From: an uncultured Prevotellaceae bacterium
GTDB lineage: Bacteria; Bacteroidota; Bacteroidia; Bacteroidales; Bacteroidaceae
Direction of reading: 5' to 3'
Assembly (NCBI GenBank): GCA_900316985.1
Contig: ONFE01000034.1
Span: 1-33,464, forward strand
Length of the DNA stretch: 33,464 nt
Below, in pieces: positions 13,999-23,395 of the stretch. Both the position numbers and the translations under genes were made by a program. The notes under the pieces are model-generated. The model saw only the letters and a list, made by a program, of their open reading frames with translations. It was not told the origin of the DNA and ran no database searches. How positions within the stretch are numbered: the stretch's first letter is position 1; every line of letters starts with the position of its first letter.

Positions 13999-16763
13999 TC
14001 GTTGAAAATATCAAGTTTGTTCTTTCTGGCCTCGTCGAGCGTGAGGAGTTTCTCCTGTTCCTCGTTGTATTCCCTTCGCAACTGGTCGTACTGATCATCG
14101 AGTTCCTTGGAGAGTTTCTTCTCTTCCTGCTCGTTCATCAACTTTGCCGCCACAAGTGCATTCTGCGAAGCATCCTTCATCCATACCACAGGACCTCCAT
14201 AGACGGGTGCTATCTTCAGGGCCACATGCAACTGACTCGTGGTGGCTCCTCCGATCATGATGGGAATATGGAGTCCTGCCCGTTTCAATTCATTGGCTAC
14301 ATTAACCATTTCCTCAAGCGAAGGGGTAATCAGTCCGCTCAGGCCTATCATGTCGGCCTTCTCCTCAATAGCCTTCTTCACAATCTGCTCGGCAGGCACC
14401 ATCACGCCCATATCAATCACTTCATAGTTGTTGCAGGCCATCACGACCGACACGATATTCTTTCCGATGTCGTGAACATCACCTTTCACGGTAGCCAGCA
14501 ATATCTTTCCGGCCTTTGCGGAGCCTTCCGTCTTTCCGGCTTCAATATAGGGTTGCAGGATGGCGACTGCCTGCTTCATCGTGCGAGCGGTCTTCACCAC
14601 CTGTGGCAGGAACATCTTACCTTCGCCGAACAACTGTCCCACGGTGTTCATGCCAGTCATCAGCGGTCCCTCGATGATGTTCACGGCACTGGGATACTTT
14701 TGCAGGGCTTCATGGAGATCTTCCTCCAGATAGTCGCCAATACCTTTGATGAGGGCCTGGGAGAGGCGTTCCTCCACGGGAATGGTATTTCTTGACAGAG
14801 CCTCGGAAGTTGCGGAAGGTGAGCTGCTGTCAGGTGCGGCAGCGGCCTTCTGGGCTTCAGCCTCGGCCTTCAGACGGTTGGCCAGTTCGATGAGCGTTTC
14901 GGCGGCACCCTGGCGGCGGTTGAGAATCACGTCTTCGATGATTTCCAACTGGTCTTCAGGGATGTCGCTGTAAGTGACCTTCGTGGCGGGGTTCACGATA
15001 CCGAAATCCATTCCCTGCTGAATAGCATGGTAGAGGAAAACAGCATGCATAGCCTCGCGGATATAGTTGTTGCCACGCAGGGAGAAACTCAGGTTGCTGA
15101 CGCCTCCGCTGACGTGGGCTCCGGGAAGGTTGCGCTTAATCCATCCAGCCGCCTTGATGAAGTCAACGGCATAGTTGTCGTGCTCTTCCATGCCCGTGGC
15201 GATGGCCAGCACGTTGGGGTCGAAGATGATGTCCAGCGGATTCATCCCTACCCTTTCGGTCAGTATCTTGTAGGCGCGCTCGGCAATTTCGATGCGGCGC
15301 TCATAACTGGTGGCCTGCCCTTCCTCATCGAAGCACATCACTACCACGGCAGCACCATAGCGCTTCACATCCTCGGCGTGACGGATGAACACTTCCTCGC
15401 CTTCCTTCAACGAGATGCTGTTCACGATACACTTGCCCTGGACGCATTTCAGTCCGGCCACGATAACCTCCCATTTCGAAGAGTCGAGCATCACGGGCAC
15501 ACGGGCTATCTCCGGCTCGGCGGCTATCATGTTGAGGAAGTTCACCATCTCCGCCTTGGCGTCAAGAAGGCCGTCGTCCATATTGATGTCAATGACAAGG
15601 GCGCCGTCTTCCACCTGCTTACGGGCAATGGTCATGGCTTCCTCGTACTGCTTTTCCTTGATCAGACGAAGGAACTTTCGCGAACCTGCCACATTGCAAC
15701 GCTCACCCACATTCACGAAATGAACCTCGGGTGTTACATCGAGCGGTTCCAATCCGCTCAGCTGCATCGTTACCGGCTTTTTTACCGGTTGATGGATAGC
15801 CGCCCCACGTGTCATTTCCACATATCGGCTGATAAACTCGGGAGTCGTTCCGCAGCATCCGCCGAGGATGTTCACCAGGCGTTCGTCGATAAACTCCTGA
15901 ACCTGCGGCGCCATGCTATCCACCGTCTCATCGTATTGTCCGAGCTCATTGGGCAGTCCTGCATTTGGATAGGCGCTGATATAATATGGTGCATGCTGGG
16001 CCAGTTCCTTCAGGAAAGGCTTCATCTGGGCGGCACCAAATGAACAGTTGAGGCCAACGCTGAAAATATCGTATGAGGAAATGCTTGCCAGGAAGGCCTG
16101 CAAGGTTTGTCCGCTGAGCGTTCTTCCGGCAAGATCGCTTACCGTGACGCTGAGCATAATGGGCAGTTGGCAGTCTTTCTCAGCCATCACCCGTTGGGCG
16201 GCATCAATGGCCACCTTGGCATTCAGCGTGTCGAATATGGTCTCGATGAGAATAACGTCCACGCCTCCTTCCACCAAAGCCTCCATCTGTTCGTGATAGG
16301 CCTCGAAGAGTTGGTCGTAGGTCAGTTCGCGGGCAGCAGGATTGCTGACGTCGCTGCTCATCGAACAAGTCTTGTTCGTAGGTCCCACGGAACCGCATAC
16401 CCATCGCGGATGTTCCTCCGTAGCGTATTCGTCGGCCATCGAACGGGCAATACGTGCTCCTTCGAAAGCCATCTCGCGGGCAAAATCCTCCAGATGATAG
16501 TCGGCCTGGCTGATGCGCTGGCTGCTGAAGGTATTGGTCGTAATCAAGTCGGCACCGGCCTCCAGATAGCGGCGGTGAATCTCACGGATAACACCGGGAC
16601 GCGTCAGGTTGAGCATGTCGTTGTTGCCCGACATCATACCCTTCACGCCGCGAAACCGCTCTCCGCGGAAGTCACGCTCCGACAACCGGAACTGCTGAAT
16701 CTCAGTCCCCATTGCCCCGTCGAGTATCAAAATGCGTTGCTTGATTATTTCCTTCAAAGTCAT
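13995..16763 (-). CDS. metH: Cobalamin-dependent methionine synthase MetH, lacking the reactivation domain
   Basis: Transfers a methyl group from methyltetrahydrofolate through cobalamin to homocysteine. Domains: homocysteine-binding (about 1-320; zinc ligands in GLNCSFGA and GGCCGTTPE), pterin-binding (about 345-610; [22 protein letters not shown]), cobalamin cap (about 660-745), and B12-binding with [11 protein letters not shown], His764 being the expected cobalt ligand. The protein stops at residue 922 after [28 protein letters not shown], which resembles the linker into the AdoMet-binding reactivation domain of the 1,200-residue E. coli enzyme. That domain is missing, and it is not encoded downstream; a separate reactivation protein elsewhere is likely. 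No B12 riboswitch fits in the 65-nt gap after smpB. Confidence 0.96.
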   Translation of the reverse strand: MTLKEIIKQRILILDGAMGTEIQQFRLSERDFRGERFRGVKGMMSGNNDMLNLTRPGVIREIHRRYLEAGADLITTNTFSSQRISQADYHLEDFAREMAFEGARIARSMADEYATEEHPRWVCGSVGPTNKTCSMSSDVSNPAARELTYDQLFEAYHEQMEALVEGGVDVILIETIFDTLNAKVAIDAAQRVMAEKDCQLPIMLSVTVSDLAGRTLSGQTLQAFLASISSYDIFSVGLNCSFGAAQMKPFLKELAQHAPYYISAYPNAGLPNELGQYDETVDSMAPQVQEFIDERLVNILGGCCGTTPEFISRYVEMTRGAAIHQPVKKPVTMQLSGLEPLDVTPEVHFVNVGERCNVAGSRKFLRLIKEKQYEEAMTIARKQVEDGALVIDINMDDGLLDAKAEMVNFLNMIAAEPEIARVPVMLDSSKWEVIVAGLKCVQGKCIVNSISLKEGEEVFIRHAEDVKRYGAAVVVMCFDEEGQATSYERRIEIAERAYKILTERVGMNPLDIIFDPNVLAIATGMEEHDNYAVDFIKAAGWIKRNLPGAHVSGGVSNLSFSLRGNNYIREAMHAVFLYHAIQQGMDFGIVNPATKVTYSDIPEDQLEIIEDVILNRRQGAAETLIELANRLKAEAEAQKAAAAPDSSSPSATSEALSRNTIPVEERLSQALIKGIGDYLEEDLHEALQKYPSAVNIIEGPLMTGMNTVGQLFGEGKMFLPQVVKTARTMKQAVAILQPYIEAGKTEGSAKAGKILLATVKGDVHDIGKNIVSVVMACNNYEVIDMGVMVPAEQIVKKAIEEKADMIGLSGLITPSLEEMVNVANELKRAGLHIPIMIGGATTSQLHVALKIAPVYGGPVVWMKDASQNALVAAKLMNEQEEKKLSKELDDQYDQLRREYNEEQEKLLTLDEARKNKLDIFNE

Positions 16764-16828
16764 CTGATTCGAGTTTTAATGCCTGTGTATGTTGTCCTGA
16801 TTCTGTAAGAAAGCCTGTACCTGTCTAA

Positions 16829-17308
16829 TTAGTAATGCTTGATGGCACGGTCCATCTCGCGGCGGTCTTCCTTGGCTTTCAACGTCTGCCGCTTGTCATA
16901 CTGCTTCTTACCGCGGCAGAGGGCGATATCCACCTTAGCGCGTCCGTTCTGGTCGATGAACATAAGTGTGGGCACGATGGTGAAGCCCGGCTGCTTGGTA
17001 TCCTCGGCAAGATGCCGTATTTCCCTTTTGTTGAGCAGCAGCTTGCGGTCGCGCTTCATCACGTGGTTGTTGTAGGAGCCGTAGCTGTAGGGCGAGATGC
17101 TCATCCCCTTCACCCAGATCTCACCGTTATGGATATAGCAGTAGGTATCCACTAGCGAAGCCTTGCCCAGGCGGATGCTCTTTATTTCAGTACCGGTCAG
17201 GACGATGCCAGCCGTGTAAGTGTCCACGAAGAAGTATTCAAACGAAGCCTTCTTGTTCTTGATCTGCACGGGGCTTTTCTTCCTCAGTTCCTGTTCTTCC
17301 TTGTTCAT
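16829..17308 (-). CDS. smpB: SsrA-binding protein SmpB
   Basis: A 159-residue SmpB, the partner of tmRNA in rescue of stalled ribosomes. Core motifs are [66 protein letters not shown] and the basic C-terminal [27 protein letters not shown] tail that enters the mRNA channel. Length is normal. The start overlaps the stop of the DUF4375 gene by 4 nt; metH follows after 65 nt. No tmRNA gene is visible in the window. Confidence 0.97.
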   Translation of the reverse strand: MNKEEQELRKKSPVQIKNKKASFEYFFVDTYTAGIVLTGTEIKSIRLGKASLVDTYCYIHNGEIWVKGMSISPYSYGSYNNHVMKRDRKLLLNKREIRHLAEDTKQPGFTIVPTLMFIDQNGRAKVDIALCRGKKQYDKRQTLKAKEDRREMDRAIKHY

Positions 17309-17808
17309 TGTTCGATCGTTGCAAAGTTCCCGATATGGTCGTCGATATAGACAGCCACCATGTTCGTCCAGTCCTCCTCATTCTCCACGAAGGCATCGTC
17401 CATCTCGTCAAACTCCTCATACTGTTCGAAGAGCGCCATGAATTCCTCATCGGTACAGTCGCGTTCTATCTCGGGGCCGTACTTAATATATAAGGTATGC
17501 GCGTTGTAGATGAGTTTCGACAGGTCGCGCAGTCCCCATTGCTTGATGGCCTTGGCAAAGGGATTCTTGAAGATGAACGGCCCGTAGCCGTTGTGAATGA
17601 GTTGCACGAAGCCGCCGTCCATCACCTCGTCGCGAAGCGTACGGTAGGCCAGCAGCGTAATCTGGTCGCTGTTCAGTTGGGCCATCGTCTCCGTGGTAAG
17701 CTGATTACCGATGGCCGCATTGATGGCTTCCACGAAAACGTCCACGAAAGCATCCATGCCCTCAGCGGCTGCCTGTTGCAAGCTGGAGTCCTTGATTCTT
17801 ATTTCCAT
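17305..17808 (-). CDS. DUF4375 (DMP19-like) protein
   Basis: A 167-residue acidic protein beginning [21 protein letters not shown]. Its core, [42 protein letters not shown], is typical of the DUF4375/DMP19-like family; the C-terminus is very acidic ([27 protein letters not shown]). The frame is open back to 18000, but that part translates promoter DNA, so the ATG at 17808 is preferred. A TAACTTTG box ends 8 nt before the ATG. It overlaps smpB by 4 nt, so the pair are co-translated. DMP19 in Neisseria was described as a DNA-mimic, but I would not carry that role over here. Confidence 0.8.
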   Translation of the reverse strand: MEIRIKDSSLQQAAAEGMDAFVDVFVEAINAAIGNQLTTETMAQLNSDQITLLAYRTLRDEVMDGGFVQLIHNGYGPFIFKNPFAKAIKQWGLRDLSKLIYNAHTLYIKYGPEIERDCTDEEFMALFEQYEEFDEMDDAFVENEEDWTNMVAVYIDDHIGNFATIEQ

Positions 17809-17816
17809 ATCGCCCG

Positions 17817-17824
17817 CAAAGTTA
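17817..17824 (-). promoter_or_regulatory. Promoter -7 box before DUF4375-smpB-metH
   Basis: TAACTTTG on the minus strand, directly before the ATG at 17808. No exact TTG is found 19-21 nt upstream. If active, the transcript would begin at or within a few bases of the start codon, giving a nearly leaderless mRNA. Confidence 0.5.
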
Positions 17825-17864
17825 CGAAAAATTCGATTAAGTAAGTGCAGAATAAATAAATTTA

Positions 17865-17962
17865 TTTTGCCGAGCGTGAGAATTTTATATAATAAGCGAG
17901 AACAAATCCAAATAAAACTTGTTTTAAATTTGGTTTGTCGAGCGAAAGTACCTTCGGCAAAG
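17865..17962. other. Intergenic TTTG(C/T)CGAGCG motif copies
   Basis: TTTTGCCGAGCG at 17865-17876, TTTGTCGAGCG at 17934-17944 and the inverse TCGGCAAA at 17954-17961; the last two form an 8-bp imperfect inverted repeat. A related (A/T)GAGCGAAAA core lies in the ftsY upstream repeats. They occupy the space between the divergent DUF4375 and T9SS-plug genes. No convincing TTG/TAnnTTTG pair was found for the plus-strand gene. Confidence 0.4.
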
Positions 17963-18011
17963 CCAAAGTTACAATATTTTTTTTGATAATTCGTTATCAT
18001 TCAAAAGAATA

Positions 18012-19244
18012 ATGAAAAAATACCTTTCGGTCCTATTGTTTTTCGTGCTTGCGACCAACGTACAAGCGCAGCGTCACGAGATTCTCAGTCCCCGCATTGC
18101 CTCCCTGCAGGTAATGGCAGGCAACAAGTGGATGGACATGCCCGTGGCCGAATTGGGCGGAAACATACACATCGATTTCGACGACCTCACCCACGAATAC
18201 ACCCGCTACACCTATCGCATAGAACATTGCGAGGCCGACTGGACACCCTCCGAGGAACTCTTCACCAGCGATTATCTGCAAGGCTTCGCCGACGGCAACA
18301 CCATCGACGACTATATCGAGTCGATCAATACCTACCAGCTATACACCCACTACTCGCTGACCATCCCCAACGAACGCTGCCGCCTGAAGATGAGCGGCAA
18401 CTACCGGCTGACCGTCATCGACGAGAATAACGACGAGACGCCCGTGATGACCGTCTGCTTCATGCTCGTGGAGCCCCTGATGGGCGTTTCCCTCAATATC
18501 ACCACCAATACCGACGTTGATATCAACAACTGCCACCAGCAGGTGGATATGGCCCTCACCTACGGCCGTATGAACGTGACCAATCCCAACGAACAGATCA
18601 AGACCGTCGTCATGCAGAACCGTCGCTGGGATAATGCCCGCCTGAATGTCCGCCCCCAGTTCGTAATGGCCGACGGCCTCCGCTGGCAGCATTGCCGCGA
18701 CTATATCTTCCGTGCCGGCAACGAATACCACAAGTTTGAGATGCTCGACCTCACCCACCCCACCATGGGCATCGACCACATCAGCTGGGACAGCGAGATG
18801 TACCACGTCTTTCCCTTCATCAGCGAACCGCGCCGACAGTATGTCTACGACGAGGATGCCAACGGCGCATTCATCATCCGCAACAGCGACAACTACAAGA
18901 TAGAGAACACCTGCGACTATGCCTGGGTACACTTCCAGCTGAATTGTCCCGCCCCCGTCAAGGGAGAAGTCTATCTGAACGGCGAATGGACCAACGACTG
19001 GTTCCTGCCGGATTACCTGATGGAATACAACGCAGAGAAGAAGTGCTATGAAGGCGCCGTGAAACTGAAACAGGGTTATTACAACTACCAGTACCTGCTG
19101 ATGAATCCCGACGGCACCATCACCACGATGCCCACCGAAGGAGACTTCTATCAGACGGAAAACTCCTACCAGGCCCTTATATATTATAAAGGTACGGGCG
19201 AGCGTACCGACCGCCTCGTGGGCTACGCAAACATTAGCAAATAA
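18012..19244 (+). CDS. Type IX secretion system plug protein (DUF5103)
   Basis: A 410-residue exported protein. The signal peptide is MKKYLSVLLFFVLATNVQA, cleaved before QRHEIL. The mature part begins with the LSPRIASLQVMAGNKWMDMPVAELGGNIHIDFDDL wording of the former DUF5103 family, now called T9SS plug, and continues with YRIEHCEADWTPSEELFTSDYLQGF and a second beta-rich domain (about 300-400; GEVYLNGEWTNDWFLPDYLMEYN). In Flavobacterium the plug protein seals the periplasmic side of the SprA translocon channel when no substrate is being moved. Here it is a single gene, divergent from the smpB operon and convergent with the esterase. No C-terminal secretion signal is present, consistent with a periplasmic component. 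Confidence 0.88.
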   Translation: MKKYLSVLLFFVLATNVQAQRHEILSPRIASLQVMAGNKWMDMPVAELGGNIHIDFDDLTHEYTRYTYRIEHCEADWTPSEELFTSDYLQGFADGNTIDDYIESINTYQLYTHYSLTIPNERCRLKMSGNYRLTVIDENNDETPVMTVCFMLVEPLMGVSLNITTNTDVDINNCHQQVDMALTYGRMNVTNPNEQIKTVVMQNRRWDNARLNVRPQFVMADGLRWQHCRDYIFRAGNEYHKFEMLDLTHPTMGIDHISWDSEMYHVFPFISEPRRQYVYDEDANGAFIIRNSDNYKIENTCDYAWVHFQLNCPAPVKGEVYLNGEWTNDWFLPDYLMEYNAEKKCYEGAVKLKQGYYNYQYLLMNPDGTITTMPTEGDFYQTENSYQALIYYKGTGERTDRLVGYANISK

Positions 19245-19431
19245 AGAGGACCCTCCCCCAGCCCCTCCCTATAGGGCGGGGAGTAAATTGTATAGAAGAC
19301 GAAAGAGGATTCCCCCCAACCTATCCTTAGTGACAAAAATACTCCCCGCCTACAAGGGCGAGGAGTACAATGATGATTTAGTGCTATCCACTCCCCTCCA
19401 TTTAGGGAGGGGTAAGGGGGAGGGTCCTCCT
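19245..19431. repeat. Nested foldback (MITE-like) element between convergent genes
   Basis: Outer arms of about 26 bp, 19246-19271 and 19404-19430, read AGGACCCTCCCCC then CCCCTCCCTA from either end (second arm reversed). Inner arms GGGCGGGGAGTA (19274-19285) and TACTCCCCGCC (19340-19350) nest inside. Further short palindromes occur at 19342-19365 and 19394-19413. The element fills the whole gap between two stop codons. It is related in wording to the elements at 990-1098 and 6031-6063. It could act as a two-way terminator. Confidence 0.7.
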
Positions 19432-19434
19432 TAT

Positions 19435-20818
<1,384 letters not shown>

Positions 20819-20872
20819 GGTGAAGTATGAGAAAGAGAATTACTGCAGTTTCTTAGTTTTTAGGTTTTCTCT

Positions 20873-22066
20873 TTACCGGAGAATGCGGTCGATTTCCTCA
20901 AACTCACGGCCCATGTTCAGCTTGAGGTAGATGTTATAGAGGGCGGCGGCCCATTTGTCTTTTTCTTGCGGAGCCAAAGCGCGGTAACGCTCCATATAGG
21001 GCAGGGCCTTCTGGTAGAGCTGGCGCATCTGCTTGCGCTGCTTAGCTCCTACCCTCCCCTTCTCTATCAGGAAAGCCTTGTTCACATAGGCCACGCCTGC
21101 ATTGTAATAGGCATCGGCCAGGGTGTCGTTGCGGGCTATCAGGGTGTCGCAAAGCGCGATGCAGGCATCGTAATCGCCCTGATTGAGCAGCATGTTGCTC
21201 TTGGCAAAGATAAAGAGTTCGGAAGAATCGTTGGCTGCCAGGGCCTCATCGACAATGGTCATGGCACGGTCCCGCTGATTCGTGGAATTTAAATGATCAA
21301 TAAGCCGCGGGAAGAAATAGGAGGAGTTGGGATAGCGCTCGAAACCATCCACCAAGGTCTGCTCGTAGAGCTGTTTGTCGCATTGCTTCTTGTAGATTTC
21401 GGCCAGATACTGCAGGCAGTTCTCCAACCGGACGGTATCCTGCAGGGCAAGGTCCTTGTATTTGAGGGCCATTGACGGATTGTCCAGCTGATAGCCGCAG
21501 AGGACAGTCCAGAAGGCTGCCGTGGGATTCAGGGGATCCTGCTCGAAATGCTGATTCTCAAAAAGGGGCTGGCGCTGGCAATCCAGGAAGGCGTCGAGCA
21601 GGGTGAAGGCTTCCTGATAGCTATGCCGGCGGAGGAAGAAGACGCCTCCGTTGTAGAGATTGGGGCGATAGGTCTGGAGGAAGGCGGCATGACTGCTGCG
21701 ATACTTGATACGGATGCGCCCTTTCTTGTCGGGGAGGGCATCGACGCTGTCCATGGCCTGATAGTCGCGGAACATCTTATGGGCCAGCTTGAACAACGCG
21801 GCGGTATCCTGCTTCAGATGAAGGTACAGGTTCTCGTTGCCCTGGAGGTACTGCCCTCTCACGGCATTCGTCATCGTAGTCCAAATCTTGAGGTTCCTCC
21901 GGTTTACGCTGTCCGTGAGCAGCTTCCTCATCTGCTTCTCTGCCCTATCCAGATTCTTGCCGCTCTTGACAATGGCCTCGGCCTGCTGAATCTCTTTCTT
22001 CTGGGCATTCAGACATGGAACAATGGTTATCCACAAAAACAAGAATATTGCGTATCGCTTCTTCAT
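20873..22066 (-). CDS. Secreted TPR-repeat protein
   Basis: A 397-residue exported protein (signal MKKRYAIFLFLWITIVPCLNA, cleaved near QKKE) built of helical tetratricopeptide-like repeats. The clearest are YEQTLVDGFERYPNSSYFFPRLIDHL, AMTIVDEALAANDSSELFIFAKSNMLLNQGDYDACIALCDTLIARN and ADAYYNAGVAYVNKA. It is a diverged paralog of the next upstream protein: same length, same order (signal, KSGKNLDRAEK versus MDAKDFKEAK, DCQRQPLFENQHFEQDP versus DCKNNPLFSDYDFSKDQ). Last gene after gyrA, separated from its paralog by 58 nt containing a hairpin. It probably acts as a periplasmic scaffold; partner unknown. Confidence 0.85.
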   Translation of the reverse strand: MKKRYAIFLFLWITIVPCLNAQKKEIQQAEAIVKSGKNLDRAEKQMRKLLTDSVNRRNLKIWTTMTNAVRGQYLQGNENLYLHLKQDTAALFKLAHKMFRDYQAMDSVDALPDKKGRIRIKYRSSHAAFLQTYRPNLYNGGVFFLRRHSYQEAFTLLDAFLDCQRQPLFENQHFEQDPLNPTAAFWTVLCGYQLDNPSMALKYKDLALQDTVRLENCLQYLAEIYKKQCDKQLYEQTLVDGFERYPNSSYFFPRLIDHLNSTNQRDRAMTIVDEALAANDSSELFIFAKSNMLLNQGDYDACIALCDTLIARNDTLADAYYNAGVAYVNKAFLIEKGRVGAKQRKQMRQLYQKALPYMERYRALAPQEKDKWAAALYNIYLKLNMGREFEEIDRILR

Positions 22067-22071
22067 CCGCT

Positions 22072-22102
22072 AAAAATGGAGCCGACAAATAATGCCGGCT
22101 CC
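22072..22102 (-). terminator. Intercistronic hairpin between the two TPR genes
   Basis: GGAGCCG (22078-22084) and CGGCTCC (22096-22102) form a perfect 7-bp stem with an 11-nt loop, followed on the minus strand by ATTTTTA. The T run is short and lies right before the next gene's ATG at 22066, so it may be a partial terminator or an mRNA-stability element lowering expression of the distal TPR gene. Confidence 0.55.
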
Positions 22103-22124
22103 CCCAAAATGTTAATGAATGGAA

Positions 22125-23333
22125 TTACTTCGAAATCAGAGACTCGAGCTCCTTGGCGTTAGCCTCGTCGCCAATCAGGTAGTAAGCCTGATAGAGGGTG
22201 TATGGCCAGTTCACGGTCAGGTGATCGGGATCCTTGGCGCGAATCTGAGTCAGGTTGGCAATGGATTCCTGCAACAGGCTCTTAGCCTCAGGCGTAAGAT
22301 TACCGGCATTGGCGTCCTTCAGAGTGATAGCCTGGTTGTTCTGGCAAAGAGCGAGGTTGAACTGCACCTGAATGAACTCGGGATCCAGGGCAAGCGATTT
22401 CTTGTAGCTCTCAATGGCTGCGGCCCACTTGCCTTCACCCATCTCGCTCTCACCCTTCAATGCCCAAGCCATCTTGCTGGGATACTGGGTAACCTGCTTG
22501 CTGATGAGGTCGTTCTTGGCTGCATTGTCGCCTGTGGCCTGATAGTATTCAGTCAGCAGAGAGAACATACGCTCGTTGGCGGGATCCTGGTTGTAGAGTT
22601 CCTTGATCTCATTGAGATACTTCACAGAGTCTTCCTTGGTCTTCAGGGTAGCCTTCATGGAAAGGATCTTGATATCCATGGCATCCTTTGCAACGGCGGT
22701 GTCGCCGATAGCGATGCTGGCATAGCGGCTTGCTGCGGGATAATCCTGAGAGTTGTAGGAAGCCAGCGAAGCGAAATATGCTACCTGTCCGAGAATCTGA
22801 TCCTTCGAGAAATCGTAGTCAGAGAAGAGAGGATTATTCTTGCAGTCCACATAAGCGGCAAAAGCAGCGGCTGCAGTCTTGAAATCCTTATTGTTGTAAT
22901 AATCCTGTCCGGCATTGACAAGTGCATTACGGGCAGAATTCAGACGCTCCTGATTCTTCTTGTGGAACTTAGGCTTCACCTTACCCTTTTCGTTAGGCAG
23001 CTGGTCATACTTCTCACACTCGAAAGCAGCCTGTACGGCCACGCGGGCAGCCTCGTTCATGCCTTCTTTGTCGTATGGATCGTTCTTCTTCATTGCCTGG
23101 TTGGTGATCTGCACGGTCTGTTCCTTGTCGAACTTGGCGAGAGCGAGGTCAACAACCTTGTTCCAAGACTTGGCTCTTTCCTCGTCGTTCATACTTGAAA
23201 GACTGCTTTCAACGAGGGACTTGGCCTCCTTGAAGTCTTTCGCATCCATTACCTTCTTTACTGCATCAGGATTCTGAGCATTGGCTGAGACAACCATACA
23301 GGCAGCTACGGCCATCAAAACGATTTTTTTCAT
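22125..23333 (-). CDS. Secreted TPR-repeat protein (gyrA-linked)
   Basis: A 402-residue exported protein with signal MKKIVLMAVAACMVVSANA (cleaved before QNPDA). The mature region is helical; TPR-like units include KDFKTAAAAFAAYVDCKNNP, QDYPAASRYASIAIGDT, ALKGESEMGEGKWAAAIESYKKSLALDPEFIQVQFNLALCQ and YTLYQAYYLIGDEANAKELESL. It follows gyrA after a 62-nt gap on the same strand, with no good promoter in the gap. The order gyrA then TPR protein is, from memory, common in Bacteroidota, so the link appears old rather than accidental. Probably periplasmic; partner and role unknown. Confidence 0.87.
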   Translation of the reverse strand: MKKIVLMAVAACMVVSANAQNPDAVKKVMDAKDFKEAKSLVESSLSSMNDEERAKSWNKVVDLALAKFDKEQTVQITNQAMKKNDPYDKEGMNEAARVAVQAAFECEKYDQLPNEKGKVKPKFHKKNQERLNSARNALVNAGQDYYNNKDFKTAAAAFAAYVDCKNNPLFSDYDFSKDQILGQVAYFASLASYNSQDYPAASRYASIAIGDTAVAKDAMDIKILSMKATLKTKEDSVKYLNEIKELYNQDPANERMFSLLTEYYQATGDNAAKNDLISKQVTQYPSKMAWALKGESEMGEGKWAAAIESYKKSLALDPEFIQVQFNLALCQNNQAITLKDANAGNLTPEAKSLLQESIANLTQIRAKDPDHLTVNWPYTLYQAYYLIGDEANAKELESLISK

Positions 23334-23395
23334 AATCTTTTTTAATATTAAAAGGTTCGTATCTTTGACTATTATAATGATAAAAGGTTTAATTG

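Noticed and set aside
16764-16828. Cobalamin riboswitch before metH
   Set aside because: The gap to smpB is only 65 nt, too short for the B12 aptamer, and no B12-box-like sequence is seen.
17809-18000. N-terminal extension of the DUF4375 protein to 18000
   Set aside because: The extra 64 codons cover the divergent promoter region, include a TAACTTTG box and give no family-like residues.
23361-23368. TATCTTTG promoter-like box on the plus strand between gyrA and the first TPR gene
   Set aside because: No TTG at the right distance and no plus-strand gene follows.
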